Positions 10,369 through 19,937 of a DNA stretch of 52,836 nucleotides are shown here, in pieces. How positions within the stretch are numbered: position 1 is the stretch's first letter; the number at the start of each line of letters is the position of its first letter. The notes beneath the pieces were generated by a model. That model was not told where the DNA came from, made no database searches, and worked only from the letters and a program-made list of their open reading frames with translations. Origin of the DNA: Robertmurraya kyonggiensis (GTDB taxonomy: Bacteria > Bacillota > Bacilli > Bacillales > Cytobacillaceae); NCBI RefSeq assembly GCF_005116465.1, contig NZ_SWBM01000011.1, positions 1 to 52,836 of the forward strand, written 5' to 3'. The translations under genes and the position numbers were made by a program.

Positions 10369-10517
10369 ATCTAGCTTCAGCGGCTAGCCCCTCGATTGAA
10401 AAATAAAGAACATTTTTCATTGGTCGCTTCAGACCAGAGAACGAGGTCAAAAAACGATCTCATCCTCTAGTTTTCCAGCGCTTGTCTGGGCTGGGCGAGC
10501 AGCTTCCGCTTTTTGAT
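10369..10517. repeat. Interspersed GC-richer repeat, copy 1
   Basis: This stretch after metS contains the blocks cttcagcggctagcc, gtcgcttcagac and ccagcgcttgtctgggc, ending gcttccgctttttgatag. It is richer in GC than its surroundings and shares its terminal block in inverted orientation with 28908-29024. Similar elements are scattered through Bacillaceae intergenic DNA, from memory. No coding potential is seen. Confidence 0.6.
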
Positions 10518-10528
10518 AGACATAGAAA

Positions 10529-10544
10529 TGTTTCACGTGTAACA
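10529..10544. promoter_or_regulatory. parS-like centromere site (ParB/Spo0J binding)
   Basis: tgtttcacgtgtaaca is a 16-bp palindrome matching the bacterial parS consensus TGTTNCACGTGAAACA at all but one defined position (t for a at position 12). ParB (Spo0J) loads at such sites to organise the origin and recruit SMC. Its origin-proximal position, between metS and tatD, fits. From memory, B. subtilis has a parS site at about 4 degrees, close to metS. It lies in the loop of an 8-bp stem (10520-10527 with 10560-10567) followed by Ts, a possible weak metS terminator. Confidence 0.8.
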
Positions 10545-10570
10545 ATTTGCGCGAGACAGTTCTATGTTTT

Positions 10571-10756
10571 TCTTTTATTAAAATATTGATGATTACTGCT
10601 AAATAGGTTTTTTTAGTAAAAATCGTATATATGGAGATAATTTTCGAGAGATAGAAACTATTTTATCGAGATAATGAAACGAGAGATTAAATAAATGTAA
10701 CTTAAGAGAAAAGAATGATACATAAAAATAATATTTGCTTGGAAGGGAGAATTTTG
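10571..10756 (+). other. Spacer before tatD
   Basis: AT-rich DNA between the parS-like site and tatD. I see no gene or convincing promoter. A weak hairpin ttact/agtaa with Ts lies near 10592-10619. Confidence 0.5.
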
Positions 10757-11524
10757 ATGTTATTTGACACACATGCTCATTTAAATGCCGAACAATTTGA
10801 CGAAGATCTACAAGAAGTCATCGAACGAGCTCAGCAAGAGGGCGTAGAAAATATGGTTATTGTTGGCTTTGATCGTCCAACGATTACAAGAGCGATGGAG
10901 CTCGTAGCACAGTTTGATTTTATGTACGCAGCTGTTGGTTGGCATCCTGTTGATGCAATTGATATGACAGATGAGGATTTGGCTTGGATTGAAGAGCTTG
11001 CGAACCATCCCAAAGTTGTAGCGATTGGGGAAATGGGGTTGGACTACCATTGGGACAAGTCTCCGAAGGACATTCAGAAGGAAGTATTTCGGAAGCAAAT
11101 TCAACTGGCGAAAAGAGTGAAGCTTCCAATTGTCATTCATAATCGAGAAGCAACGGCTGATATTGTAGAAATCCTAAAAGAAGAAGGCGCTAGTGAAGTA
11201 GGGGGAATCATGCATTGCTGTAGCGGAAGTGTAGAAGTAGCAGAAGAGTGCATAAACATGAATTTCTATATTTCATTAGGTGGACCAGTTACATTCAAGA
11301 ATGCACGGAAACCAAAAGAGGTAGCAGAAGCCGTTCCACTGGACAAACTTTTAATTGAAACAGATTGCCCGTATTTGGCTCCTCACCCTCATCGCGGAAA
11401 ACGCAATGAGCCAGGTTATGTTAAATTAGTTGCAGAGGAAATTGCAACTCTTAAAGGGATCACTTATGAAGAAGTTGCGAAAAAAACAACCGAAAATGCC
11501 AAGAAATTTTTCGGCATTAAATGA
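10757..11524 (+). CDS. tatD: TatD family DNase/hydrolase
   Basis: A 255-residue metal-dependent hydrolase of the TatD group (YabD), a TIM-barrel nuclease acting on DNA 3' ends and linked to DNA repair or turnover. Metal-binding landmarks are DTHAHLN (4-10), GEMGLDYH, the HNREA histidine, MHCCSGS and IETDCPYLAPHPHRGKRNEP. I choose ATG 10757 behind ggaaggga; the longer frame from 10715 has no site. It lies upstream of yabE and rnmV, as in B. subtilis. Confidence 0.95.
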   Translation: MLFDTHAHLNAEQFDEDLQEVIERAQQEGVENMVIVGFDRPTITRAMELVAQFDFMYAAVGWHPVDAIDMTDEDLAWIEELANHPKVVAIGEMGLDYHWDKSPKDIQKEVFRKQIQLAKRVKLPIVIHNREATADIVEILKEEGASEVGGIMHCCSGSVEVAEECINMNFYISLGGPVTFKNARKPKEVAEAVPLDKLLIETDCPYLAPHPHRGKRNEPGYVKLVAEEIATLKGITYEEVAKKTTENAKKFFGIK

Positions 11525-11692
11525 TATAGAATGCTGTCGAATTAGGATGAGGCTTGTCCAATTAAATTCTCATTCTAAAAAGTTCTACATGTCTCCTTTT
11601 CTTCATAGGATAACCGTGTCGATAACTCTCTCTTTTCATCTATGGATAAATTTTGCATAATAGGGAATATGTTCAGGGGAGGAGTAGATGGG

Positions 11693-11721
11693 TTGACATC
11701 AAGAGGTTAAGTCTATATAAT
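11693..11721 (+). promoter_or_regulatory. Perfect-consensus SigA promoter of yabE
   Basis: ttgaca, 17 bases, tataat: a perfect match to the housekeeping consensus. The predicted start near 11728 excludes yabE translation starts upstream of it. Confidence 0.9.
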
Positions 11722-11763
11722 CACTCGAGAGAGAAGGAGGCGTTTTTCATCGTAATCAAAAAC

Positions 11764-12945
11764 ATGAAAAACCTGTTTTCCAAGTCTTTGAGTAAAAAGA
11801 AATTGACCGTTATTTTAGCTAGTTTCGTAGTTTTTGCTGCAGCCTTTGGGTTTGTATTCTACGAAACAACGAAAACAACAGTAGCACTTACGCTAGATGG
11901 TCAAGAAAAAGTCGTTAAGACACATGCAGCAACAATAGAAGAAGTATTAAAAGAGTTAGATATTTCACTTCACTCAGAAGACTATGTATCACCATCAGCC
12001 GATACGAAAGTAAAAGAGAATCTTAAGGTTGTATGGGAACCAGCAAAACAGGTCCAAATGGTAAAGGGAAACGAAAAGAAACAAGTCTGGACAACAGCCG
12101 ATACGGTTGGAGAGTTTTTAAAAGAGCAAAAAATAACCTTGAGCGAGCATGATAAGGTTCAACCCACAATAGATTCAAAACTTAAAGACGATCTACATAT
12201 TCAAGTAGATAAGGCTTTTTCTGTAACACTCTCTGACGGTGGGAAAGAAAAGCAGGTATGGTCAACTTCGACTACGGTCGCTGACTTTTTATTACAACAA
12301 GGAATCACGCTAAATGAATTAGACCGTGTAGAACCAACTAAGGACGAATCCGTCACTGAAGAGACTAAAGTTATGGTCACTCGAGTTGAAAAAGTCACCG
12401 ATGTAGTGGAAGAACCAATTAAATTTGCTGTTGTGACGAAGAAAGATCAAGCCCTGACAAAAGGAACAGAAAAAACAATTACCTCAGGTCAAGAAGGACT
12501 CGTTAAGAAGGAATTTGAAGTTGTTCTTGAAAACGGTAAGGAAGTATCACGAAAGCTACTGAATGAAACGACTGTGAAAGAAAAGCGTGATAAGGTAGTG
12601 GCAGTTGGTACAAAAATGATTGCACAAACAGTATCTCGTGGTGCAGATAACGTAAGTAAAGAATTCTATGTAAGCTCTACAGCTTATACAGCTAATTGTA
12701 ATGGCTGCTCTGGAACAACGGCAACGGGTTACAATTTAAAAGCGAACCCAAATGCGAAAATTATAGCGGTTGATCCAAGTGTCATTCCATTAGGAACAAA
12801 GGTGTATGTAGAAGGGTACGGTTATGCCGTAGCTGCTGATACAGGTGGTTCTATCAGAGGCAATAAGATTGACGTATTCTTTTCGTCAAAATCAGATGCG
12901 TATCGCTGGGGCAGAAAAACGGTAAAAATTAAAATTTTGAACTAG
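11764..12945 (+). CDS. yabE: YabE, G5/3D-domain cell-wall-associated protein
   Basis: A 393-residue protein from ATG 11764 resembling resuscitation-promoting factor / stationary-phase survival proteins. Order: short basic N-terminus, a membrane or signal segment (about 14-34), three DUF348 ubiquitin-like repeats, a G5 domain (about 205-285) and a C-terminal 3D domain (about 300-393) with AVDPSVIPLG and AADTGGSIRGNKIDVFF, whose aspartates are the likely catalytic set for peptidoglycan cleavage. The start is uncertain: the only good ribosome binding site (aaggagg, 11734-11740) is 23 bases from this ATG but 8 bases from an in-frame ATC at 11749. Starts before 11728 lie upstream of the promoter. 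Confidence 0.9.
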   Translation: MKNLFSKSLSKKKLTVILASFVVFAAAFGFVFYETTKTTVALTLDGQEKVVKTHAATIEEVLKELDISLHSEDYVSPSADTKVKENLKVVWEPAKQVQMVKGNEKKQVWTTADTVGEFLKEQKITLSEHDKVQPTIDSKLKDDLHIQVDKAFSVTLSDGGKEKQVWSTSTTVADFLLQQGITLNELDRVEPTKDESVTEETKVMVTRVEKVTDVVEEPIKFAVVTKKDQALTKGTEKTITSGQEGLVKKEFEVVLENGKEVSRKLLNETTVKEKRDKVVAVGTKMIAQTVSRGADNVSKEFYVSSTAYTANCNGCSGTTATGYNLKANPNAKIIAVDPSVIPLGTKVYVEGYGYAVAADTGGSIRGNKIDVFFSSKSDAYRWGRKTVKIKILN

Positions 12946-13005
12946 TTACTAATACATTTAGTTTAGATATATTTAAACCTTACTTACGAATAGGTTTGTT
13001 TTTGA

Positions 13006-13032
13006 GCAGGGGGTTATCCTCTGCTTTTTTTT
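13006..13032 (+). terminator. Intrinsic terminator after yabE
   Basis: Stem gcagggg / cctctgc (one G-U) with loop gttat and eight Ts. Confidence 0.85.
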
Positions 13033-13178
13033 GCTATTTGTGAGATGCACTTTGTTTTTTTACTCGTTTTTCATTACACTTGTATAGACGAACAACATTA
13101 CAAAAATGTTTCAGTTATTTATCAATTTTTTCAAAAAAAATGATCAAAGAGAAGCTTTCGAGATTTATTGGAGGATTT

Positions 13179-14610
<1,432 letters not shown>

Positions 14611-14625
14611 TTATGGCTACACGCT

Positions 14626-14654
14626 GGAGGTTCTTATTGGAGCCTCCTTTTTTT
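14626..14654 (+). terminator. Intrinsic terminator after rsmA
   Basis: Perfect 8-bp stem ggaggttc / gagcctcc (one T-G) with loop ttattg and seven Ts. Confidence 0.9.
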
Positions 14655-14819
14655 ATTGTCCGACAAAAGCACATGTTTCTAGTCAAATGCATATTTTGAA
14701 ATAAAGTGATTGCTGTTTTTTAGTGGAGTTACAGAGGGAAGGTTGATATTTTTGCCGACTATTACCTCTATGAACGAAAAGCTAGAGGGCTCTACTTGGA
14801 TGAATTGGAGTGACTTTAT

Positions 14820-15698
14820 GTGACGATAAACCTCATGGACATTGTCGGAAGAATTTCTTATAAATGCGATATTCTGTTCCGAGTCATTGATATTAAAGAA
14901 GAAAATGGTCAAAAAATAGCTGTCTTATATGGTGAGGATTTTCGTTTAATCGCTGATGCTCCTTATGAAGATCTATTGGTCATTGATCAAACAAAGCGGA
15001 TGCAGCTGACACGAGAATTTCGCTCTCTAGAGGAACAGTCCTATCGATTGTTTCAACAAGATATAGATTTATTGCAACAGAAACAAGAGTATGCAACAAC
15101 AGACGGCTATACAAAAAAGGTTAATTATTTTCAAATGCCGGGGCGTGTTCTTCACATTGATGGGGATCCAACCTACTTAAAGAAATGCTTGAGTCTTTAC
15201 GAAAGGATTGGGATTCCGGTAACAGGCATCCATTGTAACGAGAAAGAGATGCCTCAGAAAATTGGTCAACTTCTTGAGTATTACCGTCCAGATATCCTCG
15301 TGATTACAGGCCATGACGCCTATTCGAAATCGAAAGGTTCCATCACTGATATTAATGCGTACAGACATTCGAAATACTTCGTTCAAACCGTTACAGAGGC
15401 TCGTAAAAAAATTCCTAATTTGGACCATCTCGTAATTTTTGCTGGTGCTTGCCAGTCCCATTTTGAATCCCTTATACATGCCGGAGCCAATTTTGCTAGT
15501 TCACCGACACGGGTGAATATCCATGCTTTAGATCCTGTCTATATAGTGGCGAAAATTAGTTTTACCCCTTTTATGGAAAGAATCAATGTTTGGGATGTGT
15601 TGAGAAATACGTTAACAGGGGAAAAGGGATTAGGTGGCGTTGAGACGAGGGGGATTTTGAGAACTGGAATGCCGTACACCGCAGAGAATCAGGAATAA
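14820..15698 (+). CDS. yabG: Sporulation protease YabG
   Basis: A 292-residue peptidase U57 family protein that processes coat proteins (SpoIVA, SafA, SpoVID and others in B. subtilis) in the mother cell during late sporulation. Strong family blocks: GRVLHIDGDPTYLKKCL, YRPDILVITGHDAYSKSKG and the LVIFAGACQSHFESLIHAGANF region holding the candidate catalytic Cys and His. Start is GTG 14820 with a modest site (ggag). Known SigK control in B. subtilis. Here ACA, 16 bases, then catattttg at 14686 is a weak SigK-like match. The gene is monocistronic. Confidence 0.95.
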   Translation: MTINLMDIVGRISYKCDILFRVIDIKEENGQKIAVLYGEDFRLIADAPYEDLLVIDQTKRMQLTREFRSLEEQSYRLFQQDIDLLQQKQEYATTDGYTKKVNYFQMPGRVLHIDGDPTYLKKCLSLYERIGIPVTGIHCNEKEMPQKIGQLLEYYRPDILVITGHDAYSKSKGSITDINAYRHSKYFVQTVTEARKKIPNLDHLVIFAGACQSHFESLIHAGANFASSPTRVNIHALDPVYIVAKISFTPFMERINVWDVLRNTLTGEKGLGGVETRGILRTGMPYTAENQE

Positions 15699-15726
15699 AT
15701 TTTTCGACAATAATTATATAAAAACC

Positions 15727-15754
15727 AAGTGGGGGGCAAACATACCTCCCACTT
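15727..15754 (+). terminator. Hairpin terminator after yabG
   Basis: Ten-bp stem aagtgggggg / cctcccactt (one G-T) with an 8-base loop. The T-run after it is poor. Confidence 0.7.
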
Positions 15755-15840
15755 TAGTTAAATTGGAATAATCCGCATCATTATACTATTTTGTATAGCT
15801 ATACATATTCTTGTCAAAACAGGAAAGTATATTAAGGAAG

Positions 15841-15893
15841 GTTATTTTCGTTAACGTGAAGTAAGGGAAAGTTATTTTTGCTATCGCCAAAAA
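15841..15893 (+). repeat. Hairpin repeat family A, two copies before veg
   Basis: Copies at 15841-15860 and 15871-15893 of the palindrome with consensus ttttcgctaacgcgaaaa. The first keeps pairing through G-U wobbles; the second has a tttttg arm matched by caaaaa. The rest of the 15699-16030 spacer holds the yabG terminator and the veg promoters. Confidence 0.7.
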
Positions 15894-15936
15894 GCTTAAT
15901 TGTAGAAAATTAGAAAAAAATGTGGAATAAAATATA

Positions 15937-15966
15937 TTGACAATCATTTTTAAACACTGTTATAAT
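15937..15966 (+). promoter_or_regulatory. veg promoter 1 (SigA)
   Basis: Perfect -35 ttgaca and -10 tataat, separated by 18 bases, in AT-rich DNA. Confidence 0.8.
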
Positions 15967-15980
15967 TTATATTTTTGTGT

Positions 15981-16009
15981 TTGACTTTATTGTGTCAGTG
16001 TGTTATACT
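15981..16009 (+). promoter_or_regulatory. veg promoter 2 (SigA)
   Basis: ttgact, 17 bases, tatact, 21 bases before the veg start. Two tandem promoters agree with the very strong veg expression known in B. subtilis. Confidence 0.8.
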
Positions 16010-16030
16010 TTACATAGTGAGGTGGACCGA

Positions 16031-16294
16031 ATGGCAAAAACTTTAGTTGATATTAAGAAAGCCCTGGATTCAAATTTAGGGAAAAGATTGTTGCTTAAGG
16101 CCAACGGTGGACGTAGAAAGACGATTGAACGTTCAGGTATTTTGGCTGAAACTTATCCATCGGTATTTGTGATTGAGTTAGATCAGGATGAAAATGCATT
16201 CGAACGTGTATCGTACAGCTATGCAGATGTACTTACAGAAACGGTTCAAATTACCTTCTATGAAGATACAACAGGACAAGTAGCGTTAAGCTAA
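16031..16294 (+). CDS. veg: Veg protein, biofilm-promoting regulator
   Basis: An 87-residue conserved protein beginning [20 protein letters not shown] and carrying [14 protein letters not shown]. In B. subtilis Veg is abundant in growth, promotes biofilm matrix expression by counteracting SinR, and is linked to spore germination timing. Its molecular mechanism is unresolved. The start at ATG 16031 is fixed by gaggtgg and by the promoter just upstream; the frame from 15977 would start inside promoter 2. Confidence 0.96.
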   Translation: MAKTLVDIKKALDSNLGKRLLLKANGGRRKTIERSGILAETYPSVFVIELDQDENAFERVSYSYADVLTETVQITFYEDTTGQVALS

Positions 16295-16307
16295 GTTATA
16301 TTGTGTG

Positions 16308-16335
16308 AGCAGTGAACAATGGTTTGCTGCTTTTT
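16308..16335 (+). terminator. Intrinsic terminator after veg
   Basis: Ten-bp stem agcagtgaac / gtttgctgct with loop aatg, then Ts. Confidence 0.85.
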
Positions 16336-16365
16336 ATTTTGCACATTTTTTAACCTTTCGTTATT

Positions 16366-16372
16366 CATAATA
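16366..16372 (+). promoter_or_regulatory. Possible SigG -10 element for sspF
   Basis: cataata fits the SigG -10 (CATnnTA) 32 bases before the sspF start. The -35 (around gcacatt, 16341-16347) is a poor match, so this is tentative. Confidence 0.35.
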
Positions 16373-16404
16373 AGAATACGTAGTGAAGAAAGGAGCTGTT
16401 CGTT

Positions 16405-16581
16405 TTGGGCAGAAGACGAGGTGTCATGTCAGAGGGCTTGAAAGAAGAGCTTGCCAAAGAGTTGGGCTTTTATGATGTTGTCCAAAAAGAAGGTTGGGGC
16501 GGTATTCGAGCAAAAGATGCTGGAAATATGGTTAAGCGAGCAATTGAACTCGCAGAGCAGCAGCTAGCCAATAAGCAATAA
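16405..16581 (+). CDS. sspF: Small acid-soluble spore protein SspF (alpha/beta type)
   Basis: A 58-residue protein not captured by length-filtered gene calling. Translation from TTG 16405 gives [20 protein letters not shown] followed by GFYDVV and [19 protein letters not shown]. This matches B. subtilis SspF and the alpha/beta SASP DNA-binding signature ([17 protein letters not shown]). It coats forespore DNA and protects it from UV and heat; it is expected in the SigG regulon. A site aaggagc lies 10 bases upstream. Position between veg and ispE is conserved. Confidence 0.93.
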   Translation: MGRRRGVMSEGLKEELAKELGFYDVVQKEGWGGIRAKDAGNMVKRAIELAEQQLANKQ

Positions 16582-16614
16582 CCTTTTCAGAAAATAATTG
16601 AATTCACTACGTTA

Positions 16615-16640
16615 AAGTCGGGGCCAACTAGCCCCGGCTT
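16615..16640 (+). terminator. Hairpin terminator after sspF
   Basis: Ten-bp stem aagtcggggc / gccccggctt (one T-G) with loop caacta. The T-run is short. Confidence 0.75.
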
Positions 16641-16680
16641 ATTCAATTTAGTATACTTTCATAATGGAGAAATAAATGAG

Positions 16681-17015
16681 AGTTATTTTCGCTAGCACGA
16701 AAAAACTCAGCTATTTTTGCTAAAGCAAAAAAGCATTGTTCTTTTCGCTAAAGCAAAAAAACATTGTTCTTTATACGAATTGTGAAGAAGAGCACGTCTA
16801 GATAAATTGTTTTATGGTACAATAGGACGAAAAATGGATGAATTTCTCACGTCATGTCCATACATATAATATTAAGGTGAAAAAAGGATCGATGGAAAGC
16901 TGTTTTCGCTAGCGCGAAAAATATTAAGGAAAGCTATTTTCGCTAACGCGAAAAAGCATAGTTATTGTTGCTTTGCAAAGGATTAAGGAAAATTATTTTC
17001 GCTAACGCGAAAAAA
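16681..17015 (+). repeat. Hairpin repeat family A, seven copies before ispE
   Basis: Copies at about 16681-16704, 16710-16733, 16738-16762, 16899-16921, 16932-16955, 16961-16979 (degenerate) and 16991-17015. The consensus ttttcgctaacgcgaaaa folds into a 7-bp stem with a TAAC loop, and each unit is often preceded by attaaggaaagc. Stem changes are compensated: ttttcgc/gcgaaaa becomes tttttgc/gcaaaaa at 16710. The last copy ends 8 bases before the ispE ribosome binding site. Together with the sspF hairpin this fills most of the 16582-17033 spacer. Confidence 0.85.
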
Positions 17016-17033
17016 TTCAAGTAGGTGGATTTT

Positions 17034-17903
17034 TTGAAGGTTTTGTTAAAGGCACCAGCCAAAATTAATTTATCGTTAGATGTTTTACATAAACGTCCAG
17101 ATGGCTATCATGAGGTTGAAATGATAATGACAACGATTGATTTAGCCGATCGGATTGAGCTTACTTTGTTATCTGAGGACACGATTAAGATCACTTCGCA
17201 AAATCGTTTTGTTCCGGATGATCAACGGAATCTAGCTTACCAAGCAGCGAAATTGCTGAAGGATAAATTTCAGGTAAAAGAAGGCGTACAAATTAACATA
17301 GAGAAAACAATCCCTGTTGCGGCCGGTCTTGCAGGTGGAAGTAGTGATGCAGCGGCCACACTAAGAGGGTTAAATAAGCTCTGGAAGCTCGGATTGACCA
17401 TGGACGAGCTAGCGGTACTTGGTGCGGAAATCGGTTCAGATGTTTCATTTTGTGTGTACGGTGGGACAGCGCTTGCGACAGGTAGAGGAGAAAAGATTGA
17501 GCATCTTCCTGCGCCTCCGAGTTGTTGGATCGTTCTCGCAAAACCATTGATTGGGGTTTCAACGGCAGATATTTATCGTCGTCTTCAATTGAATGGGGTT
17601 TCTCATCCAAACACTGCAGGAATGATTGAATCGATTCATCAACAAGATTTTGCCGGTGTTTGCAAAAATGTTGGCAATGTTCTAGAGGATGTTACATTGA
17701 ATGTGTACCCGGAAGTAGCTCAAATCAAAGAGCAAATGTATCGATTTGGTGCAGATGCTGTTCTGATGAGTGGCAGTGGACCAACAGTCTTTGCATTAGT
17801 CCAGCATGATTCTAGAATGCATCGTTTATACAATGGATTAAGAGGGTTTTGTGACCAAGTGTTTGCGGTTAGAATGCTAGGGGAAAGGCATACTCTTGAT
17901 TAG
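17034..17903 (+). CDS. ispE: 4-diphosphocytidyl-2-C-methyl-D-erythritol kinase
   Basis: A 289-residue GHMP kinase in the MEP isoprenoid pathway. It phosphorylates CDP-ME at the 2-hydroxyl using ATP. The GHMP glycine loop [15 protein letters not shown] is near residue 90, the N-terminal [12 protein letters not shown] block is present, and [12 protein letters not shown] closes the fold. I choose TTG 17034 from the aggtgg site 6 bases upstream and the B. subtilis start; the GTG at 17025 overlaps that site. It precedes purR, as in B. subtilis. Confidence 0.95.
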   Translation: MKVLLKAPAKINLSLDVLHKRPDGYHEVEMIMTTIDLADRIELTLLSEDTIKITSQNRFVPDDQRNLAYQAAKLLKDKFQVKEGVQINIEKTIPVAAGLAGGSSDAAATLRGLNKLWKLGLTMDELAVLGAEIGSDVSFCVYGGTALATGRGEKIEHLPAPPSCWIVLAKPLIGVSTADIYRRLQLNGVSHPNTAGMIESIHQQDFAGVCKNVGNVLEDVTLNVYPEVAQIKEQMYRFGADAVLMSGSGPTVFALVQHDSRMHRLYNGLRGFCDQVFAVRMLGERHTLD

Positions 17904-17946
17904 ATCCGTATATTAATGATATATTAACGATAAAATATTCGGATTA
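17902..17946. promoter_or_regulatory. Inverted PurBox pair before purR
   Basis: agatccgtatatt (17902-17914) and, inverted, aatattcggatta (17934-17946) resemble the PurR operator half-site AWWWCCGAACWWT, each with one to two mismatches in the core. Paired PurBoxes facing each other upstream of purR suggest autoregulation, as in B. subtilis. Confidence 0.55.
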
Positions 17947-17959
17947 AAAGGAGGTTTGA

Positions 17960-18799
17960 ATGGTGAAGTTTCGTCGAAGTGAACGTCTGATCGATATGAC
18001 GAATTATTTACTAGACCACCCTAGAGAGCTTGTATCTCTGTCATTTTTCTCAGAAAAGTATGGGTCAGCAAAATCCTCTATTAGTGAGGATTTAGGAATT
18101 ATTAAAGAAGCCTTTGAACAGAGAGGCATCGGTACATTACAAACGGTTCCAGGAGCAGCAGGTGGGGTTAAGTTTTATGTGAAGGTTTCGGAAGAGGAAG
18201 CAAGACCCTTTGTTCAGGAACTATGTGAGTTAATTGCGAAGCCTGATCGCCTCTTACCTGGTGGGTATTTGTACATGATGGATTTACTAGGTGATCCTTC
18301 TATTTTACAAAGAGCAGGACGACTATTAGCGTCAGCTTATGTTCATACAAAAATCGATGTGGTAATGACAGTTGCTACTAAGGGTATTCCGTTAGCTTAC
18401 GCGGTTGCGAGCCAGTTGAATGTTCCGGTTGTGATCGTGAGAAGGGACAGCAAAGTAACAGAAGGCTCAACGGTGAGTATCAATTATGTATCGGGTTCTT
18501 CAAAAAGAATTCAAACAATGCTTCTTTCAAAAAGAAGTTTAGAAGAGGGCTCAAATGTGCTAATCGTGGATGATTTCATGAAAGCAGGCGGAACGGTTAA
18601 CGGCATGATCAGCTTATTAGATGAATTTAATGCCTCTGTAGCAGGAATTGCTGTTTTGGTGGAAGCGGAAAAAACGGAAGATCGATTAGTGGACGATTAT
18701 CTATCTCTTGTTAAACTATCTGATGTTGATGTGAGAGAAAAAAAGATCACAGTTAGTGAAGGAAACTATTTTCAAAAGATAGAATCTTTATTAGTATAA
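17960..18799 (+). CDS. purR: Purine operon repressor PurR
   Basis: A 279-residue repressor of purine synthesis genes that is relieved by PRPP. The N-terminal winged helix (about 1-75, LVSLSFFSEKYGSAKSSISE) is followed by a phosphoribosyltransferase-like domain with the PRPP loop VLIVDDFMKAGGT near residue 200. Repression is tuned by (p)ppGpp competing with PRPP in B. subtilis. ATG 17960 and GTG 17963 are both possible behind aaggagg. It is followed 21 bases later by ridA. Confidence 0.96.
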   Translation: MVKFRRSERLIDMTNYLLDHPRELVSLSFFSEKYGSAKSSISEDLGIIKEAFEQRGIGTLQTVPGAAGGVKFYVKVSEEEARPFVQELCELIAKPDRLLPGGYLYMMDLLGDPSILQRAGRLLASAYVHTKIDVVMTVATKGIPLAYAVASQLNVPVVIVRRDSKVTEGSTVSINYVSGSSKRIQTMLLSKRSLEEGSNVLIVDDFMKAGGTVNGMISLLDEFNASVAGIAVLVEAEKTEDRLVDDYLSLVKLSDVDVREKKITVSEGNYFQKIESLLV

Positions 18800-18820
18800 A
18801 AATGATAGGGGGCTTCACTT

Positions 18821-19195
18821 ATGAAAGTAGTGCAAACAAATCTGGCACCAGCTGCGATTGGTCCTTATTCACAAGGGATTGTCGTAAATGACTTATTTTA
18901 TAGCTCAGGACAAATTCCGTTAACTGCTTCAGGTGAAATGGTAGTAGGCGATGTGAAAGAACAAACACATCAAGTATTTAAAAACCTCCAAGCTGTCCTA
19001 CAAGAAGCAGGGGCTTCGTTCGAGACAGTGGTAAAGGCAACCGTATTCATTAAGAGTATGGATGACTTTGGAGCGATCAATGAAGTTTACGGTGAGTATT
19101 TTTCAACTCATAAACCAGCTCGTTCTTGCGTTGAAGTTGCAAGACTACCAAAAGATGCATTAGTAGAAATCGAAGTCATTGCTCTAGTAAAATAA
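18821..19195 (+). CDS. ridA: 2-iminobutanoate/2-iminopropanoate deaminase RidA (YabJ)
   Basis: A 124-residue YjgF/YER057c/UK114 protein that hydrolyses reactive enamine and imine intermediates from PLP enzymes. The signature [18 protein letters not shown] is near 106-122 and supplies the conserved arginine. The N-terminal [11 protein letters not shown] block is intact. It follows purR closely and is probably cotranscribed with it. Confidence 0.95.
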   Translation: MKVVQTNLAPAAIGPYSQGIVVNDLFYSSGQIPLTASGEMVVGDVKEQTHQVFKNLQAVLQEAGASFETVVKATVFIKSMDDFGAINEVYGEYFSTHKPARSCVEVARLPKDALVEIEVIALVK

Positions 19196-19223
19196 GATCC
19201 TTTAATCACAAGGATCTCCCTTT
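19195..19223 (+). terminator. Hairpin terminator after ridA
   Basis: Perfect 8-bp stem agatcctt / aaggatct with a 7-base loop, then cccttttc. Confidence 0.8.
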
Positions 19224-19286
19224 TCTAGTATTTTTTGAAAGCGGGTTCACAATTTAGACCCAATTTTTAAAAAATTTTTACAGAAA

Positions 19287-19316
19287 AGAAGGAATACTAG
19301 AAAATTTGTGGAATTA
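19287..19316 (+). promoter_or_regulatory. SigH promoter of spoVG
   Basis: agaaggaata (-35 region, consensus RNAGGAWWW) and gtggaatta (-10, GAAT core) are spaced as in the SigH-dependent B. subtilis spoVG P1, whose bases it closely resembles. AT-rich DNA just upstream fits an AbrB-repressed region. Confidence 0.8.
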
Positions 19317-19357
19317 ATTAACTAGATTTGTATCTATTTGCAAAGGTGGTGAACAAA

Positions 19358-19648
19358 ATGGAAGTAACTGACGTAAGACTACGCCGTGTAAATACAGATG
19401 GACGTATGAGAGCGATCGCATCGATTACACTTGATAATGAGTTTGTTGTTCATGACATTCGCGTCATCGACGGAAACAACGGTTTGTTCGTGGCTATGCC
19501 AAGCAAACGTACTCCGGATGGTGAATTTCGTGATATCGCTCATCCAATCAATTCTGGAACACGCGGTAAAATCCAAGAAGCTGTTTTGGCTGAATACCAC
19601 CGTCTAGGTGAATTAGAAGTTGAATTTGAAGAAGCCGGAGCTTCATAG
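19358..19648 (+). CDS. spoVG: SpoVG, RNA/DNA-binding sporulation and envelope regulator
   Basis: A 96-residue protein almost identical in pattern to B. subtilis SpoVG ([40 protein letters not shown]). It binds nucleic acid and affects asymmetric septation, cortex formation and, in other Firmicutes, capsule and virulence genes. The start at ATG 19358 follows aaggtggtga; the frame from 19328 is longer than the family. SigH control plus AbrB repression ties it to the post-exponential switch. Confidence 0.97.
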   Translation: MEVTDVRLRRVNTDGRMRAIASITLDNEFVVHDIRVIDGNNGLFVAMPSKRTPDGEFRDIAHPINSGTRGKIQEAVLAEYHRLGELEVEFEEAGAS

Positions 19649-19659
19649 GATATAGCAAC

Positions 19660-19692
19660 AAGGGCCTACTGCATCAAGTAGTGCCTTTTTTT
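19660..19692 (+). terminator. Intrinsic terminator after spoVG
   Basis: Stem ggcctact / agtag(t)gcc with one bulged T, 5-base loop, followed by seven Ts. Confidence 0.8.
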
Positions 19693-19881
19693 ATGGGAAT
19701 TATTTTCATTCTTCACCTCGAATTCTTACCCGAAATTCTCCATTCCTAAACCTCTACTAAAATATTTTTGATAAGATCCTCTAAAAGTAATATTTCTAAA
19801 ATGCACCTTTTGCCCCAATTAGCATTAGGATAGACACTTCCCTTTTTGCGTTGACAATTATTTGTACTTTGTGATGTTTCC

Positions 19882-19910
19882 TTGAAATAGTTGTGTTTTT
19901 AGGATATATT
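19882..19910 (+). promoter_or_regulatory. SigA promoter of glmU-prs
   Basis: ttgaaa, 17 bases, tatatt, about 95 bases before glmU. The rest of the 19693-20003 spacer is AT-rich without a gene. Confidence 0.7.
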
Positions 19911-19937
19911 CTTAATGGATTAAATTTAATTTTTTGC

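Noticed and set aside
11535-11541. Spo0A box (tgtcgaa) after tatD
   Set aside because: A single 7-base match without a promoter nearby is expected by chance in DNA of this length.
14679-14912. Minus-strand ORF of 77 codons upstream of yabG
   Set aside because: It overlaps the yabG start in antisense, with no ribosome binding site or similarity.
16681-17015. CRISPR array reading of the repeat cluster before ispE
   Set aside because: Spacing between copies is irregular, the units diverge with compensatory changes, spacers are short or absent, and no cas genes are nearby.
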